A DNA stretch of 64,000 nucleotides from Nocardiopsis sp. FR4 (GCF_009830945.1 NZ_ML776454.1:435240-499239); one strand, 5' to 3'; counted from the stretch's first letter, positions 54,395-63,500 are shown. A program made the numbers and translations. The notes: a model not told the origin generated them from the letters alone.

Positions 54395-56481
54395 CGGTGT
54401 CCTCCCGTGTACTCGCTCACTCCGTCGGTGCGCCCCAGGGGTGCGGGCTCCCCCTCCATCAGGGCGCTGGGCCGCCAGCCGGACCACTGCCCGGCGCTCC
54501 TGCGCAGGAAGTAGTCCGTCTCCTCCGCCCAGGTGTGGCCCTCCCCCGCCCTGCGGAGCACGTAGCCCAGGCCGTGGGTCCGGTAGACGCGCCCGCCGCC
54601 GCGTCGTACGGCCAGCAGGAGCTGGCTGTCGACCGCCCGGGGCAGTGGGCGGAACCCCCCGGTCTCCTCCAGGACGGAGCGGTCGGTGAGCATGGTTCCG
54701 CCCGCCACGTGGGGCCAGGGGATCTCCGAGCGGTAGTCCCGCCACACGGTCGCGTCGAGTTCGCCGAGGTAGACGTAGTCCGGGCTGCACCCGGTGAGGT
54801 CGGCCCCGGAGTAGGTCCGGGCCAGGACGAGGTCGGCGAGGTGCTCGGGGCCGTACCAGTCGTCGTCGTCCCACTTGGCGACGGTCTGGCCCGAGGCGCG
54901 GTCGACGGCGTCGTTGAGCACCGAGCCGAACACCTGGTCGGCGGGGGCCTCGTGGACCGTGACCGGTGCCGCGGTGAAGGCGGCGACGGCGGAGCGGACC
55001 TCGGGCAGGTCGGCCGGGAAGCCGTGCAGCGTGAGCACCACCTCCATCCGCACGTGGCGCTGGCGGGCGATCTGGGCGAGCGCGAAGCCCACCATCTCGG
55101 GGCGGCGCGTGCACAGGAGCACGGAGACCCGGGGCTCGGGCGGCAGCGGGACACCGCCCAGCCCGCCCAGGAGGCGCCAGCGGGTGAGCAGTCCGTGGTC
55201 GCGCAGGGCCGCTCGGCGCAGGCGGACACTGTGCTCCTCGCGCACCAGCGGGTCGCGCAGCGCCTCCTCCCCCACCCCGGTCAGCAGGTCCGCCAGGGGG
55301 CGGCCGAGGGCGGCGGTCCAGGCCGGCACGGGGCCGCTGACCAACGGGACGCCCGCCGCGGCGAGGGAGGCCACGGCACGGACCGCGGCCGCGGGGCCGC
55401 TGTGTCCGGACCAGTCCACCCGGACGCCGCGCAGGTAGCGGGCGCGGGCGACGTCGAGGTCGGTGACCGTGCCGTCGGAGGGGAGGGTGGCCAGGACCGT
55501 GTCCCCGTCCCGGAGGACGGCCTGGCCGCCGTGGACGGTCAGGTCGCCCATGGGGCCGTCCGCGCCCCGGGTGAAACCGCACGGGTTGACGACCCGCTCG
55601 TCGACGGGGGCGACCAGGTCGGTGATGACCGCCCGGCCCGGGCCCGGAGGGAGGCCCCCGCCGGGAACCGCGGCGGCCCCGGAGCCGGCGTCCGGCGCGG
55701 TCACGGGCCCGGTCCCCGGACCGGCCGCGGAGTCGGCGGCGGCGCGGCCCCGGCCCTCCCAGGACTCCGCGGAGGTGGTCGCCACGTCCAGGCAGGGGAC
55801 GGCGTCGTCCTCCCACCCGGGCAGGGGGGTCCCGTCGTGGGTGCGCACGGCCAGGTCCGCGACGGGGGTGACCCGGCGCAGGGGGACCGGGCCGGTGGCG
55901 CTCAGGCCCGGGGCCGAGACGTCACCGGAGCGCCACAGGGCCCCCTCGGGCCCGTGCAGCCCCGCCAGGGGGACGGCCGCGGGGCCGCGCCGCGGTCCGC
56001 CCGTTCCGCGCAGGAGCTGGTGCAGGGCCACTGCGGTGTCGGTGGCGTCGGGGAAGAAGAGCTCGCAGACCCAGCCGCGCCGTCCCGCCCGGCGGACCCG
56101 CAGTTCGTGGAGGCCGTGCCACTCGTCACCGCCGGGCGGCGCGGGCAGCAGGGGCCCCTGGTGGCCGGGGCTGTCGGGCACGGCCACCACCAGGTGCACC
56201 GCTGACGGCAGGTGCGGTGCCAGGGTGAGGCAGCGGCGCAGGTCGGTGAGGCTGGCCGCGACCACGGCGAGCAGGCCGACCGCTCCGCCCCCCTCCGGGG
56301 CGCCCCCGGCCCCGACGGCCCGTCCCATGGGGCGCGCGTCCAGGTCGACGAGGCCGTCGCCGTCCCGGAGCCGCAGCCGGGCGAGGTGCTCGCAGCCGCC
56401 CGGCCGGAACCCGGTGTGGCACAGCATCGCGGGTTCCCTGCCTCGGGTGCGCAGAGCCTGGCGGAGTACGGAGGTGATCAT
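54391..56481 (-). CDS. Glycosyltransferase with N-terminal unknown domain, copy 2
   Basis: A 696-residue protein. The first 400 or so residues have no family I recognise; they contain VDLDARPMGRAV, ELRVRRAGRRGWVCELFFPD, PLRRVTPVADLAV and a RYLRGVRVDWSGHSGPAAAV block. The C-terminal third is a GT2 domain: RVSVLLCTRRPEMVGFALAQ, MEVVLTLHGFPADL, VAKWDDDDWYGPEHLADLVL (acidic metal site) and GGTMLTDRSVLEETGGFRPL. The N-terminal region may make or bind the glycosylated acceptor; that is inference. A Gly/Ala/Pro-rich linker near residues 250-290 is unique to this copy. It is preceded by a hairpin that separates it from the other module. Confidence 0.8.
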   Translation of the reverse strand: MITSVLRQALRTRGREPAMLCHTGFRPGGCEHLARLRLRDGDGLVDLDARPMGRAVGAGGAPEGGGAVGLLAVVAASLTDLRRCLTLAPHLPSAVHLVVAVPDSPGHQGPLLPAPPGGDEWHGLHELRVRRAGRRGWVCELFFPDATDTAVALHQLLRGTGGPRRGPAAVPLAGLHGPEGALWRSGDVSAPGLSATGPVPLRRVTPVADLAVRTHDGTPLPGWEDDAVPCLDVATTSAESWEGRGRAAADSAAGPGTGPVTAPDAGSGAAAVPGGGLPPGPGRAVITDLVAPVDERVVNPCGFTRGADGPMGDLTVHGGQAVLRDGDTVLATLPSDGTVTDLDVARARYLRGVRVDWSGHSGPAAAVRAVASLAAAGVPLVSGPVPAWTAALGRPLADLLTGVGEEALRDPLVREEHSVRLRRAALRDHGLLTRWRLLGGLGGVPLPPEPRVSVLLCTRRPEMVGFALAQIARQRHVRMEVVLTLHGFPADLPEVRSAVAAFTAAPVTVHEAPADQVFGSVLNDAVDRASGQTVAKWDDDDWYGPEHLADLVLARTYSGADLTGCSPDYVYLGELDATVWRDYRSEIPWPHVAGGTMLTDRSVLEETGGFRPLPRAVDSQLLLAVRRGGGRVYRTHGLGYVLRRAGEGHTWAEETDYFLRRSAGQWSGWRPSALMEGEPAPLGRTDGVSEYTGGHR

Positions 56482-56572
56482 CGGGCGACCTCTGTGGTGT
56501 GGGAAGACGGAGCCGCGCCGACTCCAGTTCCAAACACTCAGAGTAGTCAGGATGACACTTTTCGAGGTCGCC

Positions 56573-56609
56573 GGGGGCGGTGTGTCGGAACACCGGACAC
56601 ACCGCCCCC
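56573..56609 (-). terminator. hairpin between the two glycosyltransferase modules
   Basis: A 14-bp stem GGGGGCGGTGTGTC with its complement and a 9-base loop, 44 bases after the stop of the upstream module and about 90 bases before the start of the downstream one. It should limit read-through, so copy 2 may have its own promoter in the AT-richer stretch 56500-56560. Confidence 0.7.
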
Positions 56610-56652
56610 CTCCGCGCCCCGGGCCAGGCGGCCCGGGCTCAGTACCCGGCGC

Positions 56653-58314
56653 TCAGCGGGCCAGCTTGCGCAGAGCCCTGCGGGTCAGCCCCGGCGTGAA
56701 CCAGCGCAGCTTGCGCTCGGCCCGCCGCGCCCGGGCCCGCATGCGCTCCACGTCGGCCAGCGCCTGGTCGAGCTTGCGCCGCAGGACCTCGGGCTCCTCC
56801 AGCTTGACCTGGGCCTCCTCCTCCGGGACCACGAGGTCCGTGCCGGAGATCCAGTGCGTGCCGTGGACCTCCTCCACCCGGCGCTCGACCTCCTCGCCCG
56901 AGGCCCCCGGCCACAGGTGCCGGACCCGGGCGTAGGCGGAGACCCGCTCCAGGCGCAGCACGCCCTCGCCCCGGGTGTCCCCGGGCAGGGGCGCGCACAG
57001 CAGCCCCGCCTTGTTCTTGTTGGCCGCCTCCACCAGGTCGGCGAGGGCCCGCCTGCGCAGCGCGGGGCCCGCGGGGGCGTGCAGGAGGAAGGGCACGCGC
57101 GGGTCATGGCCGGGCGCGGTCTCCACCACGCGGACCCGGGGGTCGCCGCGGAAGGTCTCCTGGATCAGCCGCAGGTCGAGCCGCTCCTCGTCCAGGGGGG
57201 AGCGGCGCCCGTCGTCCAGCTCGCTCCAGGGGCCGACCAGCCACAGCCGGATGTCGGGGGTGGTGCCGTTCAGCAGGGCGGAGGCCGTGGTGTCCACGTC
57301 CTCCAGGGTGGCTCCGTCCGCGTTCATGACCACGTCGACCAGCGGCGTCTCCCACAGCCGGTCGGGCCGTCTGCGGCGCAGGTGGAAGTCGGGTACCCGG
57401 TTGGCCACGTAGGGGGCCCGGTAGCGCATGCCCGCGTCGCGGCGGGTCTGCATCTGCGAACGGCCCAGGTGCCAGCTGCTGGTGTCCAGGTCCGGGATGA
57501 ACAGGGCGCCCTGCTGGGAGACCCGGTAGGCGAACTCGCTGTCACCGCCCAGGATCATCCGCGGGTCCAGGCCCCCCGCGGCGTCGAACAGGGTGCGGTG
57601 CAGGGAGCCGGTGGCGCCGATGAACACCTTGTAGGCGAGGTGGTCGGCGGCGCGCAGCCGGTCGTTCTTCTCGATCGGGCGCTCCACCCAGTGCGGGTCG
57701 GCGCTCTCGCGGTCGAACAGCTCCGCTGCCCGGCCGGCGCGCACCTCCTCGGCCACGTACTCCGGGGTCATCGCCGCCGGGTCGAAGTCCACGAACAGCT
57801 TGTGGCCCAGGGCCACCCCGTAGTCGACCAGGTGGTGCCAGCGCATCTGCGACTCGACGTGCTCGCGGTAGACCAGCATGTCCGCGTCCAGGCGCAGGAC
57901 CACCTGGCCGGAGGAGACGGCCACACCGCTGTTGACCGCGTGCGCCGACCCCCACCCGCCGGGCGCGGAGGTGATCAGCCGGGTGTTGGCCGGGCGGACC
58001 TCGGGCAGGGTGAGCGGCTCGGGCGAGCCGTCGTCCACCACGACCACCTCCATGAGGTGGTCCGGGTAGCTCTGTCCGGCCAGGGAGGCCAGGACCAGCG
58101 CGAGCTTCTCCGGCTGGCCGTGGGCGGGGATGACCACCGACACCGACAGCGTGGGCGTCCAGGCTCCCAGGGCGGGCGGTCGGAGCGGCGAGTAGTCGTT
58201 GCGCCGCGCGCGGGGCTGGTCCCGGTAGTCGACCTCGCCTCGCGGAAGGGCGGTGCCGGGCTCGGGTGCGCGCTCGTCGGAGTTGGGCTCCGGGCTCATG
58301 TCCAGCGTGGTCAA
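56653..58314 (-). CDS. Family 2 glycosyltransferase, duplicated module, copy 1 (GT-A partner)
   Basis: A 553-residue paralogue of the 52664-54394 protein. It shares LSVSVVIPAHGQPEKLALVL, VVVDDGSPEPLTLPEVRP, LRLDADMLVYREHVESQM, DRESADPHWVER, LGGDSEFAYRVSQQGALF and the basic coiled-coil end KLRWFTPGLTRRALRKLAR. The start is the TTG at 58314 in a TTGA overlap with the preceding gene; an ATG lies five codons further in (MSPEPNS). It probably adds a sugar to a surface glycopolymer together with its overlapping partner. Confidence 0.85.
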   Translation of the reverse strand: MTTLDMSPEPNSDERAPEPGTALPRGEVDYRDQPRARRNDYSPLRPPALGAWTPTLSVSVVIPAHGQPEKLALVLASLAGQSYPDHLMEVVVVDDGSPEPLTLPEVRPANTRLITSAPGGWGSAHAVNSGVAVSSGQVVLRLDADMLVYREHVESQMRWHHLVDYGVALGHKLFVDFDPAAMTPEYVAEEVRAGRAAELFDRESADPHWVERPIEKNDRLRAADHLAYKVFIGATGSLHRTLFDAAGGLDPRMILGGDSEFAYRVSQQGALFIPDLDTSSWHLGRSQMQTRRDAGMRYRAPYVANRVPDFHLRRRRPDRLWETPLVDVVMNADGATLEDVDTTASALLNGTTPDIRLWLVGPWSELDDGRRSPLDEERLDLRLIQETFRGDPRVRVVETAPGHDPRVPFLLHAPAGPALRRRALADLVEAANKNKAGLLCAPLPGDTRGEGVLRLERVSAYARVRHLWPGASGEEVERRVEEVHGTHWISGTDLVVPEEEAQVKLEEPEVLRRKLDQALADVERMRARARRAERKLRWFTPGLTRRALRKLAR

Positions 58315-60335
58315 CGGTGTCCCCCGGTGTGCTCGGTGGCGTGCTGGCCCAGAGGGGTCGGTTCACCCTCCAGGAGGGTGCTCGGACGCCAGCCGCGCCA
58401 CTGTTGGGTGTGGTTGTGCAGGAAGAAGGCCATGTCCTCGGACCAGGTGTGCCCGCCGCCGGTACGGCGGAGCACGTACCCGAGTCCGTGGGCGCGGTAG
58501 ATGCGTCCGCCGCCTCGGATGACGGCGATGAGGAGTTGGGTGTCGATGGCGCGGGGCAGCGGGCGGAACCCGCCGGTCTCCTCCAGCACCGCCCGGTCGG
58601 TGAGGATGGTGCCCCCGGCGATGAACCGGGTGGCCGCCTCGGACTTGCGGCTGCGCCAGAGGGTGAGGTCGATCTCCTGGAGGTAGACGAAGTCCTGGCC
58701 GACGCCGACGAGTTCGGCGCCGGAGTAGGTGCGGGCCAGGACGAGGTCGGCGAGGTGCTCGGGGCCGTACCAGTCGTCGTCGTCCCACTTGGAGACCAGG
58801 GTGCCGGAGGTCCGGGCGACCGCGTCGTTGAGCACGGTGCCGAAGATCTGGTCGGCGTCCGCCTCGTGCACGATGAGGGGGACGCCGGTCTCCCGGAAGG
58901 CGGCCACGGCCGAGGCGACCTCGGGCAGCGAGGCGGGGAAGCCGTGCAGGGTCAGGACGACCTCGACGTCCACACCGCGCTGGCGGGCGATCTGGGCGAG
59001 CGCGAAGCCCACCATCTCGGGGCGGCGCGTGCACAGGACCACGGACACCGTCGGCTCCGGGGGCAGGGGCACGCCCGCCTGGGCGGCCAGGGCGCGCCAC
59101 CGGGCCCGCTGGCCGTGGGTGCGCAGCGCGGCCCGGCGCAGCCGGACGCTGTACTCCTCGCGGCGCAGCCCGTCGGCCAGGTCCGCCTCCTCGGCTCCGG
59201 TCAGGAGGTCGACCAGCGGCTCGCCCAGCCCCGAGGCCCAGGCGGGCACGGGCCCGCTGACCAGCGGGACCCCGCCTGCGGCCAGGGAGGCCACCGCGCG
59301 GACGGCGGAGGCGGGCCCGGTGTGCCCGGACCAGTCCACTCGGACGCCGCGCAGGTGGCGCAGCCGGGACAGGTCGACGTCGGTGACGGTGCCGTCGGGG
59401 CGCACCCGCACCAGGTCCTTGCTCCCCTCGCGGATGACGGCGTGGCCGTCGTGCAGGGTCAGGTCGGCCAGGTGGCTGGTCTGAGCCCGGGTGAAACCGG
59501 TGGGGTTGACGGTGAACTCGTCGATGGGCGCGATCGCGTTGACCGGATCGGCCGTCCGCACGAGGGCCCGGGCCGTGTCATGCCCGCCGGGGGCGGCGAC
59601 GCGTTCCCATGCGTCGGTTCCGGTGGTGGATCGGTCCAGGACCGGCACGACGTCGTCGGTCCACGCGGGGGCGTCCGCGCCCGCGTCCTCGGCCACGCGC
59701 AGCGCCAGGTCCCCGACGGGCGTCACCCGGCGCAGGGGCACGGGCCCGGCGGCCTCCACCCCGTGGACGCCGGTGTCGCCGGGCCGCCACAGGGCGGCCT
59801 CGGGGCCGTTGAGGACGGCCAGGGGCGCCAGGGCGGGGCCGCGGCGGCGGCCCCGGGTGCCGTGCAGGAGGGCGTCGAGGACCTGGGCGGTCTCGACGCC
59901 GTTGGGGAAGAACAGCTCGCACAGCCAGCCGCGCGGGTTCACCCGGCGCACCCGCATCTCCTGGAGGTCGCGCCACTGCCCCATGCCCGGCGAGGCCGGG
60001 ACGGGCGGCTCCTGGTGGCCGGGGGTGGCGACCAGGCCGACCACGACCTGGACGGCCCGGGGCAGGTGCGTGGCCACGGTCAGGGCCCGGTGCAGGTCGG
60101 TGGGCGTGGCGGCCACGAGGGCGACCAGGCCGACCTCGGGCTCCCCGTCCCTGATCCAGGCGTTGGGGACCTCCACGCGCCGGCCCATGGGGTGGGTGTC
60201 CAGGTCCAGGATGAGGTCGCCGGGTCGTAACGGCAGCTCGGCCAGGGTGGGGCGGGTGTCGGCGCCCGCGTGGCAGAGTACGGCTGCCTCGGTGCCGCGG
60301 GCACGCAGGGCGTGCCTCAGGGCGGTGCTGATCAT
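58311..60335 (-). CDS. Glycosyltransferase with N-terminal unknown domain, copy 1
   Basis: A 674-residue paralogue of the 54391-56481 protein. The N-terminal 400 residues show the same blocks: LDLDTHPMGRRVEVP, EMRVRRVNPRGWLCELFFPN, PLRRVTPVGDLALRV, LRGVRVDWSGHTGPASAV. The C-terminal GT2 part has VSVVLCTRRPEMVGFALAQ, VSKWDDDDWYGPEHLADLVL and GGTILTDRAVLEETGGFRPL. ATG at 60335 has GAGGTCACCCG directly upstream. It lies 76 bases after the membrane-anchored methyltransferase gene and probably belongs to the same transcript. Confidence 0.8.
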   Translation of the reverse strand: MISTALRHALRARGTEAAVLCHAGADTRPTLAELPLRPGDLILDLDTHPMGRRVEVPNAWIRDGEPEVGLVALVAATPTDLHRALTVATHLPRAVQVVVGLVATPGHQEPPVPASPGMGQWRDLQEMRVRRVNPRGWLCELFFPNGVETAQVLDALLHGTRGRRRGPALAPLAVLNGPEAALWRPGDTGVHGVEAAGPVPLRRVTPVGDLALRVAEDAGADAPAWTDDVVPVLDRSTTGTDAWERVAAPGGHDTARALVRTADPVNAIAPIDEFTVNPTGFTRAQTSHLADLTLHDGHAVIREGSKDLVRVRPDGTVTDVDLSRLRHLRGVRVDWSGHTGPASAVRAVASLAAGGVPLVSGPVPAWASGLGEPLVDLLTGAEEADLADGLRREEYSVRLRRAALRTHGQRARWRALAAQAGVPLPPEPTVSVVLCTRRPEMVGFALAQIARQRGVDVEVVLTLHGFPASLPEVASAVAAFRETGVPLIVHEADADQIFGTVLNDAVARTSGTLVSKWDDDDWYGPEHLADLVLARTYSGAELVGVGQDFVYLQEIDLTLWRSRKSEAATRFIAGGTILTDRAVLEETGGFRPLPRAIDTQLLIAVIRGGGRIYRAHGLGYVLRRTGGGHTWSEDMAFFLHNHTQQWRGWRPSTLLEGEPTPLGQHATEHTGGHR

Positions 60336-60410
60336 CGGGTGACCTCGGGTGTGTCGGATGGGGCTCCGCGAGGGGGCCCGGCGGGTGGTGCGGTGGAGGA
60401 GGAGGGGATG

Positions 60411-61457
60411 TCAGGCCCCCTTGCGGCTGAAGACGTGGGCTCCCTTCTCCGCGGCCTCCTCGGTGCGGTGCAGTTCGGGGTGTTCGGCCAGCCAGCGGTC
60501 GCCGATGGCCTGCTCGTCGGGGCGCGCGGCGTCGTCCAGGACGATGACCGCGTCCTCGGTGCAGCGCGGCAGCAGGACGGGCACGGCCGGGTAGCGGGCC
60601 TGCAGGCCGGTGGCCTGGGGCGGTCCGTCGACGAAGACCAGGCCGATGTCCTCCAGGTCGGCGAAGACGGAGGCGTCGTACCAGCGGTCGGCGGTGGTGC
60701 GCTCCTGACCGTCGACGGTCACGGTGGCGGGCTCGGTCTCCACGAGGGGGGCGTGGCGGACCTGGACGATGTCGTCCAGACCGTGCGCGGCGACCAGGGC
60801 CCGGCTGAGCTCGGCGTAGCGGGCGTCGTGCTCGACGGCGACCAGCCTGCCGCCGCCCGCACGGCGCAGGGCGTAGCCGATCCAGACGCTGGAGGCCCCG
60901 CTGCCGCACTCCACGACCAGTTCCGGGCGCAGCCGGTCGATGTGGCGGACCAGGAGCCTGAGCACGTCGGGCGAGGCGGCCCACCCGCGCAGGGGCGGCA
61001 TGAAGGGCGCGGTGTCGAGGTGGTCGCGCAGTTCGGTCCAGGCGACCTGCTGCTCGTAGTCGTCGCGGCCCTGCACGGTGATGGCGTGCCTGAGCTCACG
61101 GCTGACCCGGGGCAGCGCCTGCTCCCGCAACCCGTCGAGTCGGTCCCGGAGGTCCTCCATGGCGCGGACGGACTCCAGACGGTCGTCGCCGAGCGTCTCG
61201 GCGACCCTGCGGCTGTGGGTGTCCATCACCGTCCGCACCTCCCGGCCCAGGGCGCCGACCCTGCGGTGGAGCAGGAGCGTGCCCAGCGCCAGGGCGCCCA
61301 CCGCCCCGCCGAACAGGCCCAGGAGGGTGAGCGTGACCGCGGACACCCAGTCGAGGAGTCCGAGCAGGCCCAGGGCCGCGGGAACGCAGAGGACGGCGGC
61401 TCCGACCACCGCGCAGGTGACCAGGAGGGGACGGAGACGACTGCGCAGCGACCGCAT
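60411..61457 (-). CDS. Membrane-anchored class I methyltransferase
   Basis: A 348-residue protein. Two N-terminal hydrophobic helices (LLVTCAVVGAAVLCVPAALG and AVTLTLLGLFGGAVGALALG, about residues 11-62) are followed by a charged, probably coiled-coil region to about residue 150. A Rossmann methyltransferase domain then shows LVVECGSGASSVWIGYAL, LVAVEHDARYAELSRALV, LVFVDGPPQATG and EDAVIVLDDAARPDE. The fold resembles the class that modifies surface glycans or nucleotide sugars. As first gene before the duplicated glycosyltransferases it may cap or decorate the same polymer. The 251-base region upstream (to 61708) is AT-richer than average and should hold the cluster promoter. Confidence 0.8.
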   Translation of the reverse strand: MRSLRSRLRPLLVTCAVVGAAVLCVPAALGLLGLLDWVSAVTLTLLGLFGGAVGALALGTLLLHRRVGALGREVRTVMDTHSRRVAETLGDDRLESVRAMEDLRDRLDGLREQALPRVSRELRHAITVQGRDDYEQQVAWTELRDHLDTAPFMPPLRGWAASPDVLRLLVRHIDRLRPELVVECGSGASSVWIGYALRRAGGGRLVAVEHDARYAELSRALVAAHGLDDIVQVRHAPLVETEPATVTVDGQERTTADRWYDASVFADLEDIGLVFVDGPPQATGLQARYPAVPVLLPRCTEDAVIVLDDAARPDEQAIGDRWLAEHPELHRTEEAAEKGAHVFSRKGA

Positions 61458-61708
61458 GGCGGGGTACCTCCACGGAAGTTTCTGACACGGTGCCGCCGGA
61501 CGCGACCCTCAGGGGGAGCATGCGGGGAAGACGGCGTTTCCCCGGGGTTGAACCGCCGGTGCGTCCGCTCGCGCGGGAACGGTGACGGCAATCCACACAG
61601 ATGCTCTCGACCTTAACGCTTCGCCGAAATAACGGACCCCTGGCGGAGGGAATCGAAACCCGGAGTGACCGCAATTCGCCTCTTGTTCACCTTTGCCTCA
61701 CGAATTTC

Positions 61709-62310
61709 TCATGTCGGCTTTCTCGTTCCGACGCCTCCGGTTCCTCGCGGGCTCCTCCGGCCCCTCCCAGGGGTGCGGTCAGAACTCGGCCGAACCCCGG
61801 TCACCATCGCCGTGGCCTCGCGCAGGGCCCCGTCCATGGCCGGGGCCAGGGTCGAGGCGTAGGTCGCCGTCATGTGGTTTTCATCCCAGGACACGAGCAC
61901 GTTGCCGACGACGGCCTCACAGGTGCCCCGGGGACACACGTGGTCGGTGAGGTGCACGAGGACGACGTTGTCGGGCAGGTCGACCCGGTGGATGAGCAGT
62001 GCCCAGACGCCGCCCAGGGCCGGTTCCCACAGGCGGGCGCCGGTGTCGAAGTAGGCCCAGGCCTGATTGGGGGCGGTGGGCCACGGCGAGCGAGTCTGGT
62101 CCAGAAGGCGGCGAACCGTACGCGGCCGCCGCGCTCCGGGGAGCGGACCAGGGAACCGGTGATGAGGAAACCGGCGAGCGGCAGGAACACGTCCACGCCG
62201 CCGGAGACCCGGCCGAACCAGATGTGGTACACGGCCACCAGGACGACGGCGACGGCGCGCGGCCCCTCGGTCTCGGGGCGGAAGGAGCCGTTCCGGGCGG
62301 CGGGAGCGGA
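61709..62310 (-). pseudogene. Remnant of an acyltransferase-3/SGNH (OafA-like) gene
   Basis: Three pieces of a normally 650-700-residue membrane O-acyltransferase are compressed into about 600 bases. First, NGSFRPETEGPRAVAVVLV with VYHIWFGRVSGGVDVFLPLA and GFLITGSLV, the N-terminal helices (about 62100-62305). Next, in a different frame, QAWAYFDTGARLWEPALGG, normally after helix 6. Then, in the same frame, VVLVHLTDHVCPRGTCEAVV and SWDENHMTATYASTLAPAMD, the C-terminal SGNH block with the catalytic Asp-x-x-His. A frameshift and at least two internal deletions are needed to explain this. The original protein would have acylated a surface glycan, in line with the neighbouring cluster. No start codon is evident. 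Confidence 0.75.
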
Positions 62311-62784
62311 CGGTGTGCCCGCGGACGCGGGAGCGGGAGCCCTCGGTACGGCGCGACAGGCATGGGTTGGCGACGGCCTCGGAGAATAGGGTGACGTACC
62401 GCCGAAGAAGGCGGCCACCGGGTCCCGCCCTCGAATTCGGCGCTGAATTATCTCCGCCCTCCCCGGAGGCCGGGTCGATCGGTGGGGAACTTCCACCGAG
62501 CGGTCCGCTGACGGGGGCGCGCGGCGGAGGCGGCGACGGGGAGGGGCCGGACGGGGAAGCGCTGGGGGAGGGGCGGAACGGGTGGCGGAGGGGTCGGCTC
62601 GCGCCCCCGGGGGACGGCGCCCCGGCCGCGCGCACCCGGGGCGGAGCACGCCCCGGTTTATTCCCGGGCCGGTGTGTAAACAGCCTGACATCGGGTGTGC
62701 GACCGGCTGGCTGGTAGCTTGCTGCCTAGCGATCCCATCGCTGCCGAACACGACGACTCGCGTCATTGGAAAGGTGCGTCAGAG
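62311..62784. other. intergenic region upstream of the superoxide dismutase gene
   Basis: 474 bases without a supported gene. The part near 62430-62450 is AT-richer and may include further acyltransferase debris that I cannot align. The region 62650-62784 leads into sodA and must contain its promoter. TAGCTT at 62715 is a possible -10, but no well-spaced -35 is seen. Confidence 0.5.
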
Positions 62785-63399
62785 ATGTCTGCGCCGTACT
62801 CGCTTCCTGAACTGCCCTACGACTACGCGGCCCTGGAGCCGTGGATCTCCGGTCAGATCATGGAGCTGCACCACGACAAGCACCACGCGACCTACGTCTC
62901 CGGTGCCAACACGGCCCTGGAGAAGATGGCCGAGGCCCGTGAGAGCGGCGACTTCGGCACCATCCCGATGTTGGAGAAGAACCTGGCCTTCAACCTGGGC
63001 GGCCACGTCAACCACTCCGTGTTCTGGAAGAACCTGTCCCCGGAGGGCGGTGACAAGCCCGAGGGCGAGCTGGGTGCGGCCATCGACGACCAGTTCGGTT
63101 CCTTCGACGCCTTCCGCGCCCACTTCACCGCCGTGGCCACGACCATCCAGGGTTCGGGCTGGGCGATCCTGGCCTGGGACGCGCTGGGCCAGCGCCTGGT
63201 CATCGAGCAGCTCTACGACCAGCAGGGCAACACCGCCCTGAGCTCGGTTCCGCTGCTGATGCTGGACATGTGGGAGCACGCCTTCTACCTCCAGTACAAG
63301 AACGTCAAGGCCGAGTACGCCAAGGCCTTCTGGAACGTCGTCAACTGGGCCGACGTCCAGGAGCGCTTCGCCAGCGCACGCGCGGTGAAGATCGGCTGA
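62785..63399 (+). CDS. sodA: Fe/Mn superoxide dismutase
   Basis: A 204-residue cytoplasmic enzyme that dismutates superoxide. Metal ligands are visible as His in [11 protein letters not shown], His in [12 protein letters not shown], and Asp and His in [26 protein letters not shown] is the signature region before them. The start ATG at 62785 is preceded by GGAAAGG about 10 bases away. Whether Fe, Mn or either is used cannot be settled by eye. A terminator shared with the convergent gene follows. Confidence 0.95.
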   Translation: MSAPYSLPELPYDYAALEPWISGQIMELHHDKHHATYVSGANTALEKMAEARESGDFGTIPMLEKNLAFNLGGHVNHSVFWKNLSPEGGDKPEGELGAAIDDQFGSFDAFRAHFTAVATTIQGSGWAILAWDALGQRLVIEQLYDQQGNTALSSVPLLMLDMWEHAFYLQYKNVKAEYAKAFWNVVNWADVQERFASARAVKIG

Positions 63400-63437
63400 G
63401 GCCGACCTCTCCGGTCCGGCGCGCGCCGGACGCCGCG

Positions 63438-63466
63438 GAGGGCGGCACCCCTGGGGTGCCGCCCTC
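63438..63466. terminator. terminator between sodA and the MocR-like gene
   Basis: A perfect 13-bp stem GAGGGCGGCACCC with its complement and a CTG loop, placed between convergent genes. Confidence 0.8.
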
Positions 63467-63500
63467 GCGTGTACCCGGGCCGCGCGCGGCGGGGCCCGGC

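Larger units (their letters stand above)
52664..56481 (-). repeat. duplicated two-gene glycosyltransferase module, copy 2
   Basis: The gene pair here (696 plus 576 residues) is colinear with the pair at 56653-60335, including the TTGA overlap at the internal junction and the GAGGTCRCCCGATGATC context around the first start codon. Some stretches are almost identical in DNA (53751-53950 against 57686-57885, and 54820-54880 against 58734-58800), whereas others are strongly diverged. Confidence 0.85.
56653..60335 (-). repeat. duplicated two-gene glycosyltransferase module, copy 1
   Basis: Promoter-proximal copy of the tandem two-gene module (674 plus 553 residues), colinear with copy 2 at 52664-56481. 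The shared ribosome-binding context, gene order and overlapping start/stop show that the duplicated unit began just upstream of the first start codon. Confidence 0.85.

Noticed and set aside
54397..56205. Long plus-strand frames opposite the glycosyltransferase genes (also 56212-58500 and 58266-60230)
   Set aside because: Mirror frames of the duplicated genes; they duplicate only because the real genes do.
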